Shown: positions 16,719 to 25,811 of the stretch, in pieces
Layout of the letters: each line of letters starts with the position of its first letter
How positions within the stretch are numbered: position 1 is the first letter of the stretch
Source of the DNA: Pseudoalteromonas rubra
GTDB lineage: Bacteria > Pseudomonadota > Gammaproteobacteria > Enterobacterales > Alteromonadaceae
DNA: 64,000 bases
NCBI RefSeq assembly: GCF_000967655.1
Contig: NZ_JXYA01000006.1
Coordinates: 124,001-188,000 of the forward strand
Reading direction: 5' to 3'
Notes under the pieces: model-generated
What the model was told of the DNA's origin: nothing
Seen by the model: the letters and a program-made list of their open reading frames with translations, nothing else
Database searches by the model: none
Position numbers and translations under genes: made by a program

Positions 16719-17987
16719 ATGACACAAGCGACTTCAACAACCACCCTGATGACACGCATCTCTGCGCTTGTACTGTGTGTGCTTGGCACTGGCTGCACAC
16801 TCAGCCCCGATTACGATGAGGACGATTTCTATGGCATGCCACACGCCACAGGTACTCAGTTCAACCAGTCACACTCGGTGTTTGCATCACGTTTAAGCTG
16901 CACCGACGCCGACAACTTTGCAGCGGCGGCGAACTTTCGGGTTGACCAACCTATTCCACTGGCAGCGCCGGGCCTGAGCCCCAATGAATCAAGCTACCGA
17001 GGCGCATTCGGTGCAGCACCGTTAAGCCCGGGCGATCTTATTCAGGTCAGAATGGAGTACGGCGAAGGCTTTAACGGCGACTATGTACTGGACAGCTCAG
17101 GCGCACTGACATTACCTGTGATTGAACCCATCTACGCCGCTGGATTAACCACCAAAGCCCTGGCGCAAAAAGTGGAGCTGGCGCTTATTCGTGCCAAAAT
17201 CTTCCGTGCTCAGACGCTGGATGTCACTGTTAAAGTCAAAACCTGGGCCGCCATTGAAGTGCCTGTCTCAGGCGCGGTCTTTTCGCCGGGCCGGGTTACC
17301 ATCAATGCCAAGTTACCGGAACAGCTGTTAGACCAGCAGGTGGCGGCGTCGGGCGACCACTCAAAACAGCGCCTGCTGTCAGAAGCGATTCGGGCTGCGG
17401 CCGGTGTCCGCCCCGATGCCAAACTGGATCAGGTGATCCTGGTTCGCCAGGGCTGGCGCATCGAAGCGGATCTGACCGGCATTATGACCGGCCAGCCAGT
17501 CAAAGATCATGTCCTCATTGCCGGCGATCAGGTGATAGTGCCCAGCACTGGCTGTTTTCAGCCCAACCTGGTAAAGCCGTCGCAGATCACGCCAAAAGGC
17601 TTCCGGGTATTTATGTCTAACCTGATTGACTCGTCAATGAGTAATGCCAATGCCGCCATTGGCCGCTTCTCAAGTAATCTGCCTTACGGCACCCGATTGT
17701 TACAGGCCGCTATTTCTGCCAACTGTGTGGGTGGTAAAGAATATACCAATGCACCGCGTCGCATTGTGCTGGTCAGCAACCACCCGCTGACCGGCAAAAC
17801 CCAGGTGATAGAGCGCTCGGTAGAAGAGCTAATGCGTAAGTCTTATCGTGACCACATTAACCCTTATGTGATGCCGAACGATGCCATCGCCTGCTATGAT
17901 TCAGATATCACCAATCTACGTGATATCGCCCGGACGCTGTTAGATATCGTTTCACCCTTCTCTTTGCTGAGTAAGGAGGACTCATGA
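16719..17987 (+). CDS. Outer-membrane polysaccharide export protein (Wza-like)
   Basis: A 422-aa lipoprotein with a signal peptide and a lipobox-like LGTGC (Cys-26). A polysaccharide-export domain follows: LSPGDLIQVRMEYGEGFNGD, then YVLDSSGALTLPVIEPIYAAG. A later SLBB-type segment contains VSGAVFSPGRVTI. It would form the outer-membrane channel for the finished polymer. ATG 16719 has AAGGAG at the right distance; the longer frame from 16677 has none. It is the first gene of an operon with the Wzz-like gene (ATGA overlap at 17984) and the polymerase. The C-terminal ~130 residues are not assigned. Confidence 0.88.
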   Translation: MTQATSTTTLMTRISALVLCVLGTGCTLSPDYDEDDFYGMPHATGTQFNQSHSVFASRLSCTDADNFAAAANFRVDQPIPLAAPGLSPNESSYRGAFGAAPLSPGDLIQVRMEYGEGFNGDYVLDSSGALTLPVIEPIYAAGLTTKALAQKVELALIRAKIFRAQTLDVTVKVKTWAAIEVPVSGAVFSPGRVTINAKLPEQLLDQQVAASGDHSKQRLLSEAIRAAAGVRPDAKLDQVILVRQGWRIEADLTGIMTGQPVKDHVLIAGDQVIVPSTGCFQPNLVKPSQITPKGFRVFMSNLIDSSMSNANAAIGRFSSNLPYGTRLLQAAISANCVGGKEYTNAPRRIVLVSNHPLTGKTQVIERSVEELMRKSYRDHINPYVMPNDAIACYDSDITNLRDIARTLLDIVSPFSLLSKEDS

Positions 17988-19375
17988 ACACGCAACTTCA
18001 GGTAACCACGCCCTATTCACGCTTCAGGGCCGCGATTTACCGTACCCTGCGCAAGCCCTATCTGGTAACTTGCCTGGTAAGCTACGCGATTATTTTACTG
18101 CTGGTATTTACCTACCTGCAGCAGCCAGCTAAATACCGCAGCGATCTGGATATGGTGTTGCCCGGCACCGGCGCCAACAGCAATGTCTCGCTTGATGAAG
18201 TGGGCCAGGTGGTGTCATCCACCAGTGCACCGTTTGGCAAAGGGTATAACCCCAGAGTCAATTACAAAGAAATGCTGATGAGTAAAAACCTCATCGACAA
18301 TGCGGCAAGTTCAATGGGCATGTCGGCTAAAGAATTTGGCCGCCCTAAAGTGCGCCTGACTGAGCAAACCTCAATTTTAAATATTGAGATCTCCGGTGCC
18401 AGTCCGCGTATTGCCGAGAAAAAAGCTTGGGCTTTGTACAACGCATTGCAGGACCAGCTTGACCACCTGCGTGCCGACGAAGTACAGCGTCGCGATGCCA
18501 GCATCAAATCTGTGCTGGACCAGTACCGAGAGCGCCTTAATCTCACCCGCAGTAACATCACGGACTTTCAGCAGCGCTCTTTGCTGATCAGCCGCGACCA
18601 GCTTGACCAGCAAATGCGCACCTTGTCTAACCTTAAAGAGCAGGTGGCCATCGTTAAAGCCGAAATTGGCCGTGCGGAGTATTTTGTTAGCCAGCTCAGT
18701 GTTGACTTAGGGGTATCGCCCTCCATGGCGGGCCAGGCCTTTGTACTGCAATCGGATGGAGAGTTCAGAGCTTACCTGTCTGAGCTGGACAAAAGCGCCG
18801 CCCAGCTGAGCGAATACCGGTCTCGCTGGGATGATGGTCATCCTATGGTAAAAGCCGAGCTGGCACGCTTTGAGCAGTCGAAAATGGCGCTCAGAACCCG
18901 CTCAGAAGGCCTGGTTGGGATCAATGCGGCTCACGCGTTTCACACCACAGATCTCGCCTCTAACCCCAATCGCGCGCAATTGTTTGCCGATCTTATCAGC
19001 GCCTTTGCAGCTAAAAAAGGCTCGGAAGCAAAACTGGTTGAGCTGGAAAACGAAGTACAGCTGCTGAATGAAAAGCTGAAAGTCTACGCCAGAGAAGCGG
19101 CAGAGCTGGAACGTCTGGAGCGTGAGTTTGATTTGGCCAAAGCCGTATTCACCTCAGCCGTGGCACGCCTCGAAGCCGGTAAAGCGGATATTTTTGCCTC
19201 TTATCCGGTGATCCAGTTAATGTCGCCACCGTCTTTGCCCACCAGCGCGTCCTCTCCCAAAAAAGCCATTGCCGTTGCCGCGGCGCTGGCCGCGATGATT
19301 TTCTTATCAATGGGCGTGTTAATGATCAACAAACGTCGGGTGATTATCTCGGCGGTGATGAAACAACCCAACTAG
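17984..19375 (+). CDS. Wzz-like chain-length/co-polymerase protein without kinase domain
   Basis: A 463-aa inner-membrane protein with transmembrane helices at ~28-46 (LVTCLVSYAIILLLVFTYL) and near the C-terminus (IAVAAALAAMIFLSMGVLMI, ~430-450). Between them lies a long periplasmic region rich in coiled coil (~165-400). The Pro-rich PPSLPTSASSPKKA before the last helix is typical of polysaccharide co-polymerases. No Walker A or C-terminal Tyr cluster is present, so this is not a fused BY-kinase, and no separate kinase gene is in the locus. It should set chain length with the polymerase and couple to the Wza-like channel. Start and upstream stop overlap (ATGA). Confidence 0.88.
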   Translation: MNTQLQVTTPYSRFRAAIYRTLRKPYLVTCLVSYAIILLLVFTYLQQPAKYRSDLDMVLPGTGANSNVSLDEVGQVVSSTSAPFGKGYNPRVNYKEMLMSKNLIDNAASSMGMSAKEFGRPKVRLTEQTSILNIEISGASPRIAEKKAWALYNALQDQLDHLRADEVQRRDASIKSVLDQYRERLNLTRSNITDFQQRSLLISRDQLDQQMRTLSNLKEQVAIVKAEIGRAEYFVSQLSVDLGVSPSMAGQAFVLQSDGEFRAYLSELDKSAAQLSEYRSRWDDGHPMVKAELARFEQSKMALRTRSEGLVGINAAHAFHTTDLASNPNRAQLFADLISAFAAKKGSEAKLVELENEVQLLNEKLKVYAREAAELERLEREFDLAKAVFTSAVARLEAGKADIFASYPVIQLMSPPSLPTSASSPKKAIAVAAALAAMIFLSMGVLMINKRRVIISAVMKQPN

Positions 19376-19386
19376 CGGAGGCCGGC

Positions 19387-20670
19387 ATGCTATTCACTGC
19401 CTATCTACCCTTTAAGGACAAGCGCTTTATCAGCACAGAAGAAAAGCTGGTCTGGGCAGGTCTGGTACTTACCTACCCCACTTTTATGCTGGGCATGTTG
19501 TATGTAATGGGCTCCATCATTGGCTGGCTGATTTTTATGGTGGTGTTGATGCGCTGCTACCTGGATTTAAATGCCAAGCCCCGGCCGCTGTCGCCGATGA
19601 TCTGGATGTGGATAGTCGCTATGTTACTGATGCTGGTGGCTTTGCTGATCGCCCACAGCGACTGGTCTTTGGGCGTTGGGCAAACCATAAAATCGACCAT
19701 TGGCTGGATGAAAGGCTGGGCGCTGCTGGCAATTTTCCCTGTGATTGCCGCCTTGGCAAAAATTCGCAAAGAGGTGGTGATCCGTGGAGTCTGCATTATT
19801 GCCATTCACACGCTGATCTTCTCACTGATCTCCATAGCCTTCTATGTGGTTAAGCTACCGGGTGATATCTTCCTGTCGCCGCTGAAAGTAATTGGGGGGC
19901 CAGGGGAGAGCTTTTTTATGGTCAGTTTTTACGGCATTAATCCCGAAACAGGTGCCGGACGCTGGCGCTTCTTTACCCCCTGGGCACCGGCTGCCGGCTT
20001 TATGGCCTGTATCTACCTGGTGTTTTGTCTGCAAGAAAAAAACGCCCGTGTTCGTCGCTGGGCCATCGCAGGCTGCTGGGCCATGCTGATCTTGTCACAA
20101 TCACGCGCCGGTATCGCTATTTTCATTATGTTGTTTCCGCTGGTGCTGTTCAGCGACAAGTTTAAGGAGCCCTGGATGTTGCTGCTGATCGGTATCACCA
20201 TCCCGCTGATTTTACTGCTGGGCGAGCCCATTTATAATGCGGTGATGGATTCCTACGAGGCGGTAAAACAACAACGCCCGGGCTCTACCCGGGTGCGCAA
20301 AGCGCTGGCCAATATTGCCATTCAGCGCTGGCAGGCTGAAGCGCCCATCTGGGGGCACGGCATTGTTGAGCGCGGCCCTAAAATGGTGGAATTTATGCCC
20401 ATCGGCTCGCACCACAGCTGGTATGGGCTGTTGTTTGTCAAAGGCCTTGTCGGGGCAGTGGCGCTGGCCATTCCTATGCTGGTATCGAGTGTTTATTTGC
20501 TGTGGGCGTCGCAGGATTCTAAAACTGCACAGACCGCTTTGTGCCTGATGGCGGTGCTGATCTGCTACAGTTTCTTTGAGAACTTAGAGATTTTATCGTA
20601 TCTCTACTGGCCAGCCTTATTGTGGTTTGGCTTTGCATTTAGCAATAAGCGCTCGTCAATGGCCACATAG
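19387..20670 (+). CDS. Wzy-type O-antigen ligase/polymerase family protein
   Basis: A 427-aa membrane protein with about 10-12 hydrophobic helices. The conserved large periplasmic loop region contains GRWRFFTPWAPAAGF and, later, HHSWYGLLFVKGLVGAV, and SQSRAGIAIFIML marks the family. It would polymerise repeat units in the periplasm. GCGGAGG precedes the ATG 11 nt after the Wzz-like gene. Its last 67 nt overlap the 3' end of the convergent NYN-domain gene, so the two transcripts must collide or read into each other. Confidence 0.88.
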   Translation: MLFTAYLPFKDKRFISTEEKLVWAGLVLTYPTFMLGMLYVMGSIIGWLIFMVVLMRCYLDLNAKPRPLSPMIWMWIVAMLLMLVALLIAHSDWSLGVGQTIKSTIGWMKGWALLAIFPVIAALAKIRKEVVIRGVCIIAIHTLIFSLISIAFYVVKLPGDIFLSPLKVIGGPGESFFMVSFYGINPETGAGRWRFFTPWAPAAGFMACIYLVFCLQEKNARVRRWAIAGCWAMLILSQSRAGIAIFIMLFPLVLFSDKFKEPWMLLLIGITIPLILLLGEPIYNAVMDSYEAVKQQRPGSTRVRKALANIAIQRWQAEAPIWGHGIVERGPKMVEFMPIGSHHSWYGLLFVKGLVGAVALAIPMLVSSVYLLWASQDSKTAQTALCLMAVLICYSFFENLEILSYLYWPALLWFGFAFSNKRSSMAT

Positions 20671-21110
20671 CGGGTGGCCGCGCGCTTGAGCGAGTTGGCA
20701 GTCAGCTGGGGCACCCCGTACACCTCGACCTCACAGTTATGACGGCTTTGAATACGCTCGGCCAGCAAGTCAAAGTCACCATCCCCGGTCAGTAACACCA
20801 CCACATCACAATGAGGCGCGCACTCCATGGCATCCAGAGTGATCCCCACATCCCAGTCACACTTGGCGGAGCCATCCGCTCTTTGAATATAGGGTTTTTG
20901 TTTTACCTCAAAGCCGATGGCTCTGAGAATATTCTGAAACTGTTGTTGCTTAGGCGCATTGGGCTCGCTGGAATACGCCAAAGCCCGGTATAAAGTGCGG
21001 TCTTTAAGCACTTGCTGCCAAAAGCCGTTGTAATCGAAGCTTCTGCCATAGGCCTGGCGAGTGGTGTAGTAAATATTCTGGACATCGACCAGAATGGCGA
21101 TTTTTTTCAT
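20604..21110 (-). CDS. NYN-domain (LabA/DUF88-like) putative ribonuclease
   Basis: A 168-aa PIN-like protein. Conserved acidic positions appear in AILVDVQNIYY (~5-15), CDWDVGITLDAM (~80) and VVLLTGDGDFDLLAERI (~100-116), the metal-binding set of NYN nucleases, which are thought to cut RNA. The start at 21110 (MKKIAILVD) is preferred over the longer frame from 21206, whose first 32 residues are not part of the fold. It converges on the polymerase gene with a 67-nt overlap. It looks like a housekeeping gene at the edge of the polysaccharide locus. Confidence 0.85.
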   Translation of the reverse strand: MKKIAILVDVQNIYYTTRQAYGRSFDYNGFWQQVLKDRTLYRALAYSSEPNAPKQQQFQNILRAIGFEVKQKPYIQRADGSAKCDWDVGITLDAMECAPHCDVVVLLTGDGDFDLLAERIQSRHNCEVEVYGVPQLTANSLKRAATRYVAIDERLLLNAKPNHNKAGQ

Positions 21111-21330
21111 GGTATTACGGACCTTTTTTTGTTTGTGGAGAAGGCCGCGTACCACACAGAGTGTGAATGAACGCATGAATGCCCTGGTGGTAAAAGTGGC
21201 AATCACTATATCACAGAACCCAGACGATGCGGGTCATAAATAAGACGTTAAAAATTCACACCGTTTACACTTTTAATACACCTATTCCCCGGATAATCCC
21301 GCATTTCGTTCAAATACCAAGGAAACCAAC

Positions 21331-23979
21331 ATGACATTGAATCTGCGGGTACTGTCGCTCAGTGTGTTACTGGCAGCAGGTCAGGCGCACGCCCACACCG
21401 AAGGGCTGGCAGTCCACCCCTATTTGCAATCGGCCACCCCCACCAGCATCTGGATCAAATGGGAAACCAGCAGTGGTGATGAGTCCATTGTTGAATGGGG
21501 CACCACGGAACAGCTGGGCCAGCAAGCCAGCGGCTCCAGCGAAACGGGTTATCTGCTGAGCCGCATTCACGAAGTTCAGCTCACTAACCTGGCACCCGAT
21601 ACTGTGTATTTCTACCGGGTGAGAACGGGTGATACTTACAGCCATGTTCATAAATTCAGAACCCCGCCGCTGGCCTCTGCCGAGAAGCGCAGTCGCATTC
21701 TGGCAATCAGTGATATGCAACGCGACTCCAGTAACCCGGGTAAGTTCAGCGAAATCATTAATCAAGGCGTGTTACCTTATGTGCAACAGGCACTGGGGCT
21801 CGAATTGCACGATGGTTTGAATATGACCCTGATCCCCGGCGACTTAGTCGACAATGGCCAGGATTACAACAGCTGGCGCACCAGCTTCTTTTCACCCATT
21901 GCGGCGCTGGCCAGCTCAGTGCCGCTGTACCCGGCTCCTGGCAACCATGAGCGTGATACGCCCACTTACTTTAAATACTTCCGCCTGCCGGAAAACGGTA
22001 CGCCGGGCTATGAAGAGCACTGGTGGTATCAGGATCATTCCAATATTCGAGTGCTGTCGCTCGACACCAATACCAATTACCGCATTGATGAACAGCTCGT
22101 CTGGCTGGACAAGGTACTGGCCGAAACCTGCCTGCGTGCGCAAACCGATTTTGTCTTTGCCCAGATGCACCACCCGCATAAATCAGAAATGTGGATAGCC
22201 GGCGAGACCGACTACAGCGGTAAAATTGTAGAACGCCTGGAGGCCTTTTCAACGCGCTGCAACAAACCGAGTATTCACTTTTTTGGTCACACACATGCCT
22301 ATTCACGCGGCACCAGCCGGGATCACAATCACACCATGGTGAATGTGGCCTCCGCCGGGGGCAACCTGGATTATTTTGGTGAGTTTGCCCAGCGCGACTA
22401 TACCGAGTTTTCGGTCAGTGAAGACGAATACGGCTTTGTGGTGGTCGATGTTACAGCAGGTGACGACCCGACCTTTGAGCTCAAGCGTATTTCAATGGGC
22501 GATGAGCAGGTGCCACTAAACAGCCAAATCAAGGACACCCTGACGGTAAGATTAAATAACACCGCACCGTTTACCCCTGAAATACTCGCGCCCACAGGAC
22601 AAATCCCGGCCAGCTGTGGCAACGCAGTCGCCACCTTATTTGCCGATCCCGACAAAGACCTGTTTGGCGCTGCTCACTGGCAACTCAGTAACCACTGTGA
22701 CGATTTCAGCCAGCCGCTGCTGGATACCTGGTATCAACATGAAAACATCTGGGACGGCGTTGATACGCGAGCCGGGCTGGCACCCAACCGCTTTGCACTC
22801 GGTGAGCTGGCACCCGGCACTCAATACTGTGTGCGCATGCGTATGCGGGACCGCTCACTGGCCTGGAGTGACTGGTCACAGCCACACCCATTTACCACCA
22901 CAAACAGCACACATCTGACCGATAACCTGCTGCAAAACCCCGGTGCAGAGCTGGGTACCGACAGCTGGCAAGGAGCTGGACCGCTGGAAAGCCTGACAGA
23001 TAAAGCCTGTGGTTCCGTTTCTCCTTATCAGGGAGAACGCTTCTTTGCCGTCGGGGGCGTGTGTGACAATGAAACCAAAAGTGGCCGCGCATATCAGCGT
23101 GTTGATGTCAGCAACTGGGCAACCAGCATAGACAATGGCACGCTCAAAGCCCTGTACGCAGGCTGGCTGCGCAGCTGGGGTGGCAGCGATATCCCTGCTT
23201 TTGCGCTCGAATTTCGCGATGCAGATCTGGCGCTGTTGAGCACGGCCACCGAGGTCAGAGGCGCTGCGGCCAGCTGGCAACGCTATGCTAAGGAAACGGC
23301 GCTACCAGCTAATACCCGTTACATTGATTTTGTACTGACGGGCTTGCGTACCAGCGGCACCGACAACGACAGCTATTTTGACAACTTAGCACTGAGGCTT
23401 GCCGAGCAAAGTGACTGTGCCACAGTGTTAGACAGAGGGCCAGATGGCGTGGCAGAAGAGTATATTACCCAGCAACCGGGCAATTCAGGCAATCTACTAC
23501 AAAACCCGGGCGCAGAAGCCGGTATTCAGGGCTGGAGCGGCACCGGCCCGGTGGAGTCTTTAACACATAAACAATGTGACTCTATTCCCCCAGCAACGGG
23601 TGAGCGGTTTTTCGCCGTTGGCGGTGTCTGCAATGGAGAGTCGGCTCAGGGCCAGGTAGGCCAAACAATCTCGGTGCAGCACTACAGTCGTTTAATTGCA
23701 GCGGGCCGGGTTAGCGCCCGTTATGGTGGCCAACTGCGTAACTACAGCGGTAAGGATATCCCCGCACTACAACTGCGCTACCAGGATAACCGTGGTCAGC
23801 TACTGGGTGAAAGTGAAAAACTCAGCACCACAGCGGCACAGTGGACAACGCTATCCGGGCAAACACAACTGCCCAAAGGCACGGCCTACATCGAGTTTAT
23901 TCTGCTGGGAACACGTAATCACGGCAGCGATAACGACAGCTATTTTGATGACTTAATATTGCAAATACTGGTAGATTAA
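21331..23979 (+). CDS. Secreted purple-acid-phosphatase-like enzyme with duplicated C-terminal domain
   Basis: An 882-aa exported protein. After a signal peptide ending AHA come a fibronectin-like purple acid phosphatase N-domain (~25-110) and a metallophosphoesterase domain (~125-380). The latter has AISDMQRD, IPGDLVDNG, PAPGNHERD, QMHHPHKS and FGHTHAYSRG, the usual metal ligands. A further Fn3-like stretch follows. Two copies of a ~150-residue domain close the protein, starting near residues 532 and 720 with LLQNPGAE, sharing GERFFAVGGVC and DNDSYFD; they look like beta-sandwich binding modules. The role is probably hydrolysis of phosphate esters outside the cytoplasm. AAGGAAA precedes the ATG. 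Confidence 0.88.
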   Translation: MTLNLRVLSLSVLLAAGQAHAHTEGLAVHPYLQSATPTSIWIKWETSSGDESIVEWGTTEQLGQQASGSSETGYLLSRIHEVQLTNLAPDTVYFYRVRTGDTYSHVHKFRTPPLASAEKRSRILAISDMQRDSSNPGKFSEIINQGVLPYVQQALGLELHDGLNMTLIPGDLVDNGQDYNSWRTSFFSPIAALASSVPLYPAPGNHERDTPTYFKYFRLPENGTPGYEEHWWYQDHSNIRVLSLDTNTNYRIDEQLVWLDKVLAETCLRAQTDFVFAQMHHPHKSEMWIAGETDYSGKIVERLEAFSTRCNKPSIHFFGHTHAYSRGTSRDHNHTMVNVASAGGNLDYFGEFAQRDYTEFSVSEDEYGFVVVDVTAGDDPTFELKRISMGDEQVPLNSQIKDTLTVRLNNTAPFTPEILAPTGQIPASCGNAVATLFADPDKDLFGAAHWQLSNHCDDFSQPLLDTWYQHENIWDGVDTRAGLAPNRFALGELAPGTQYCVRMRMRDRSLAWSDWSQPHPFTTTNSTHLTDNLLQNPGAELGTDSWQGAGPLESLTDKACGSVSPYQGERFFAVGGVCDNETKSGRAYQRVDVSNWATSIDNGTLKALYAGWLRSWGGSDIPAFALEFRDADLALLSTATEVRGAAASWQRYAKETALPANTRYIDFVLTGLRTSGTDNDSYFDNLALRLAEQSDCATVLDRGPDGVAEEYITQQPGNSGNLLQNPGAEAGIQGWSGTGPVESLTHKQCDSIPPATGERFFAVGGVCNGESAQGQVGQTISVQHYSRLIAAGRVSARYGGQLRNYSGKDIPALQLRYQDNRGQLLGESEKLSTTAAQWTTLSGQTQLPKGTAYIEFILLGTRNHGSDNDSYFDDLILQILVD

Positions 23980-23986
23980 CCCAAGC

Positions 23987-24007
23987 GCCGCCGAGTCCAT
24001 CGGCGGC
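23987..24007 (+). terminator. Hairpin after the phosphatase gene
   Basis: Perfect 8-bp GC-rich stem GCCGCCGA/TCGGCGGC with a 5-nt loop, shortly after the stop. It is followed by a modest T-containing tract. Confidence 0.6.
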
Positions 24008-24145
24008 ATCTTGAACTTTTCGCATCATGACACTTTTTTGATTGTTTTTTACACTCACTCGGTCCTATATCTGATACATTCAAACTGCACAAAGAACAAC
24101 CAAGTTAGATTCCCCTACTGATATAACATAAAAAAGGATGTGTTT

Positions 24146-25768
24146 ATGGAACAAGACAAAAAGCAGTCAGATATAAACCACGATGTCACTTCCAGACGTC
24201 AATTTCTCAAATCGTCCCTGGCAATTGGTGGTGCAATGGGTGCCGCCCCCTTAATGCTCAGCCATTCTGCCGCCGCCCACTCGCAGTATGATCAGTACCA
24301 TAAAGTGTTTGCCGACGACCCCAGATATGATTCTATGCTGACGGGCTCTAACCTGCGGTTTCCCAACCAACCTGGTTATATCGCCGTGTGCAGTTCTGCT
24401 TATGAAGTTTATATGGCAGCCAGAGAAGCCATCGCAAACGACCATCGCATCACTGTGCGCTCTGGCGGTCACTGCTATGAAGGGTTTGTGGTGAATGACG
24501 AGGGTGTCGTTATCGATCTCAGTAATATGGATCGCATCTATCTCAGCGATGGTCACTATGTCGTCGAGGCGGGCGCCTCGTTAGGGCATACCTACAAAAC
24601 CCTGTTTAAGGAATTTGGCGTGATCATGCCTGGTGGTTCCTGCTTTGGCGTGGGCGTTGGTGGCCATGTTTGTGGTGGCGGGTTTGGTATTCATTCCCGG
24701 CAATATGGCCTGAGTAGCGATTATCTGGTTGGTGTGGAGCTTATCACTTTTAACGAGTGGGGCGGGCAGGCCAATTATCCGCGCACCTACTTTAAAGGCC
24801 AGTCGGCAATCGCAGATGAGATTGTCTGGGCACACCAGGGCGGAGGGGGCGGTAACTTTGGGATAGTCACTAAGTACTTTTTCAGAGACTTGCCCCAAGT
24901 ACCTGAGTCTCTGCACTTACAGGAAATCGCCCTGCCCTGGCACTTATTTGATTATGAGCAGTTTGCCAGCTTGCTACGCAACTATGGTGAGTTCTGGCAA
25001 CAGCATAACGGCCCGCACAGCCGCTTTAACGCGCTGCATTCATCAATGGCCATTCCTAACTCAGTGGGCGGCAGCGGTGAAATTCGACTCTCTCTTTATT
25101 GTAGCGGCGACCCCAATCTGATTGATGAGTTTATCGATGCCCTGTTCACCCCCGAACAACTTCAGGATGCTAAAAAAGGCTTACGCACCACCAATCATAT
25201 GGGCTTGCAAGAGCAGGAGAACGCTCCGCAGCGACCGGTACCGCCGGGCAGTTATTTCAGCATGCCCTGGTGGTATGGCACCCAGTATGGCGCGGGCACT
25301 TTAGTGGGAGCCCGGGGCAAAAATAAATCCGCATACATGAAACAACCATTTCCGGAGGCGCAAATACAAACGCTCTGGCAGACACTACGCCATGGCGACT
25401 ATCTAAGCCCCGCCGGAATGCTGCAATTGTCCTCTTATGGCGGGCAGATAAACGCCCTGTCAGAATCCGATACCGCCGTGGCACATCGTGATTCGATCAT
25501 GAAATTGCAATATCAAACCTTTTGGTTTGAGGCCGTGCAGGACCCTTATCATATTGGCTGGATCAATGGCTTTTATCATGCCATGTATGGCGCACAAGGC
25601 CCGGTGCCCGATGAGGTCATGGATGGCTGTTATGTCAATTATGCCGATGTCGATATCCCTAACTGGCAGCATTTATACTACAAACATAACTACAGCAGGC
25701 TTAAACAAGTGAAGCGTAGGCTGGATCCGCATAACCGACTTCATCATGCCCAGTCGGTGGAGGTGTAG
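24146..25768 (+). CDS. Tat-exported berberine-bridge-enzyme-like FAD oxidoreductase
   Basis: A 540-aa flavoprotein. SRRQFLKSSLAIGGA is a twin-arginine signal, so it is exported folded. RSGGHCYEG supplies the flavin-linking His, and GGSCFGVGVGGHVCGGGFG has a Cys at the position that forms the second covalent FAD bond in BBE-type enzymes, so bicovalent flavin is likely. The C-terminal LDPHNRLHHAQSV is the BBE motif. Such enzymes oxidise sugars, alcohols or secondary metabolites with O2; the substrate is unknown here. ATG 24146 fits the AAAAAGGA box better than GTG 24140. A palindromic terminator follows. Confidence 0.9.
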   Translation: MEQDKKQSDINHDVTSRRQFLKSSLAIGGAMGAAPLMLSHSAAAHSQYDQYHKVFADDPRYDSMLTGSNLRFPNQPGYIAVCSSAYEVYMAAREAIANDHRITVRSGGHCYEGFVVNDEGVVIDLSNMDRIYLSDGHYVVEAGASLGHTYKTLFKEFGVIMPGGSCFGVGVGGHVCGGGFGIHSRQYGLSSDYLVGVELITFNEWGGQANYPRTYFKGQSAIADEIVWAHQGGGGGNFGIVTKYFFRDLPQVPESLHLQEIALPWHLFDYEQFASLLRNYGEFWQQHNGPHSRFNALHSSMAIPNSVGGSGEIRLSLYCSGDPNLIDEFIDALFTPEQLQDAKKGLRTTNHMGLQEQENAPQRPVPPGSYFSMPWWYGTQYGAGTLVGARGKNKSAYMKQPFPEAQIQTLWQTLRHGDYLSPAGMLQLSSYGGQINALSESDTAVAHRDSIMKLQYQTFWFEAVQDPYHIGWINGFYHAMYGAQGPVPDEVMDGCYVNYADVDIPNWQHLYYKHNYSRLKQVKRRLDPHNRLHHAQSVEV

Positions 25769-25778
25769 TTTAATAAAT

Positions 25779-25800
25779 ATGAGGCCATATATGGCCTCAT
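25779..25800. terminator. Bidirectional palindromic terminator
   Basis: A perfect 22-nt palindrome with half-site ATGAGGCCATA lies between convergent genes ending at 25768 and 25812 and can fold on either strand. Confidence 0.7.
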
Positions 25801-25811
25801 GTCCGATGGGA

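Noticed and set aside
17984..19375. Wzz-like protein as a fused tyrosine autokinase
   Set aside because: No Walker A/B motifs or C-terminal Tyr cluster after the second membrane helix.
21207..21330. Sigma-54 element upstream of the phosphatase gene at 21331
   Set aside because: Searched for GG-N10-GC in a suitable place and found none; the regulon appears to stop at the polymerase gene.
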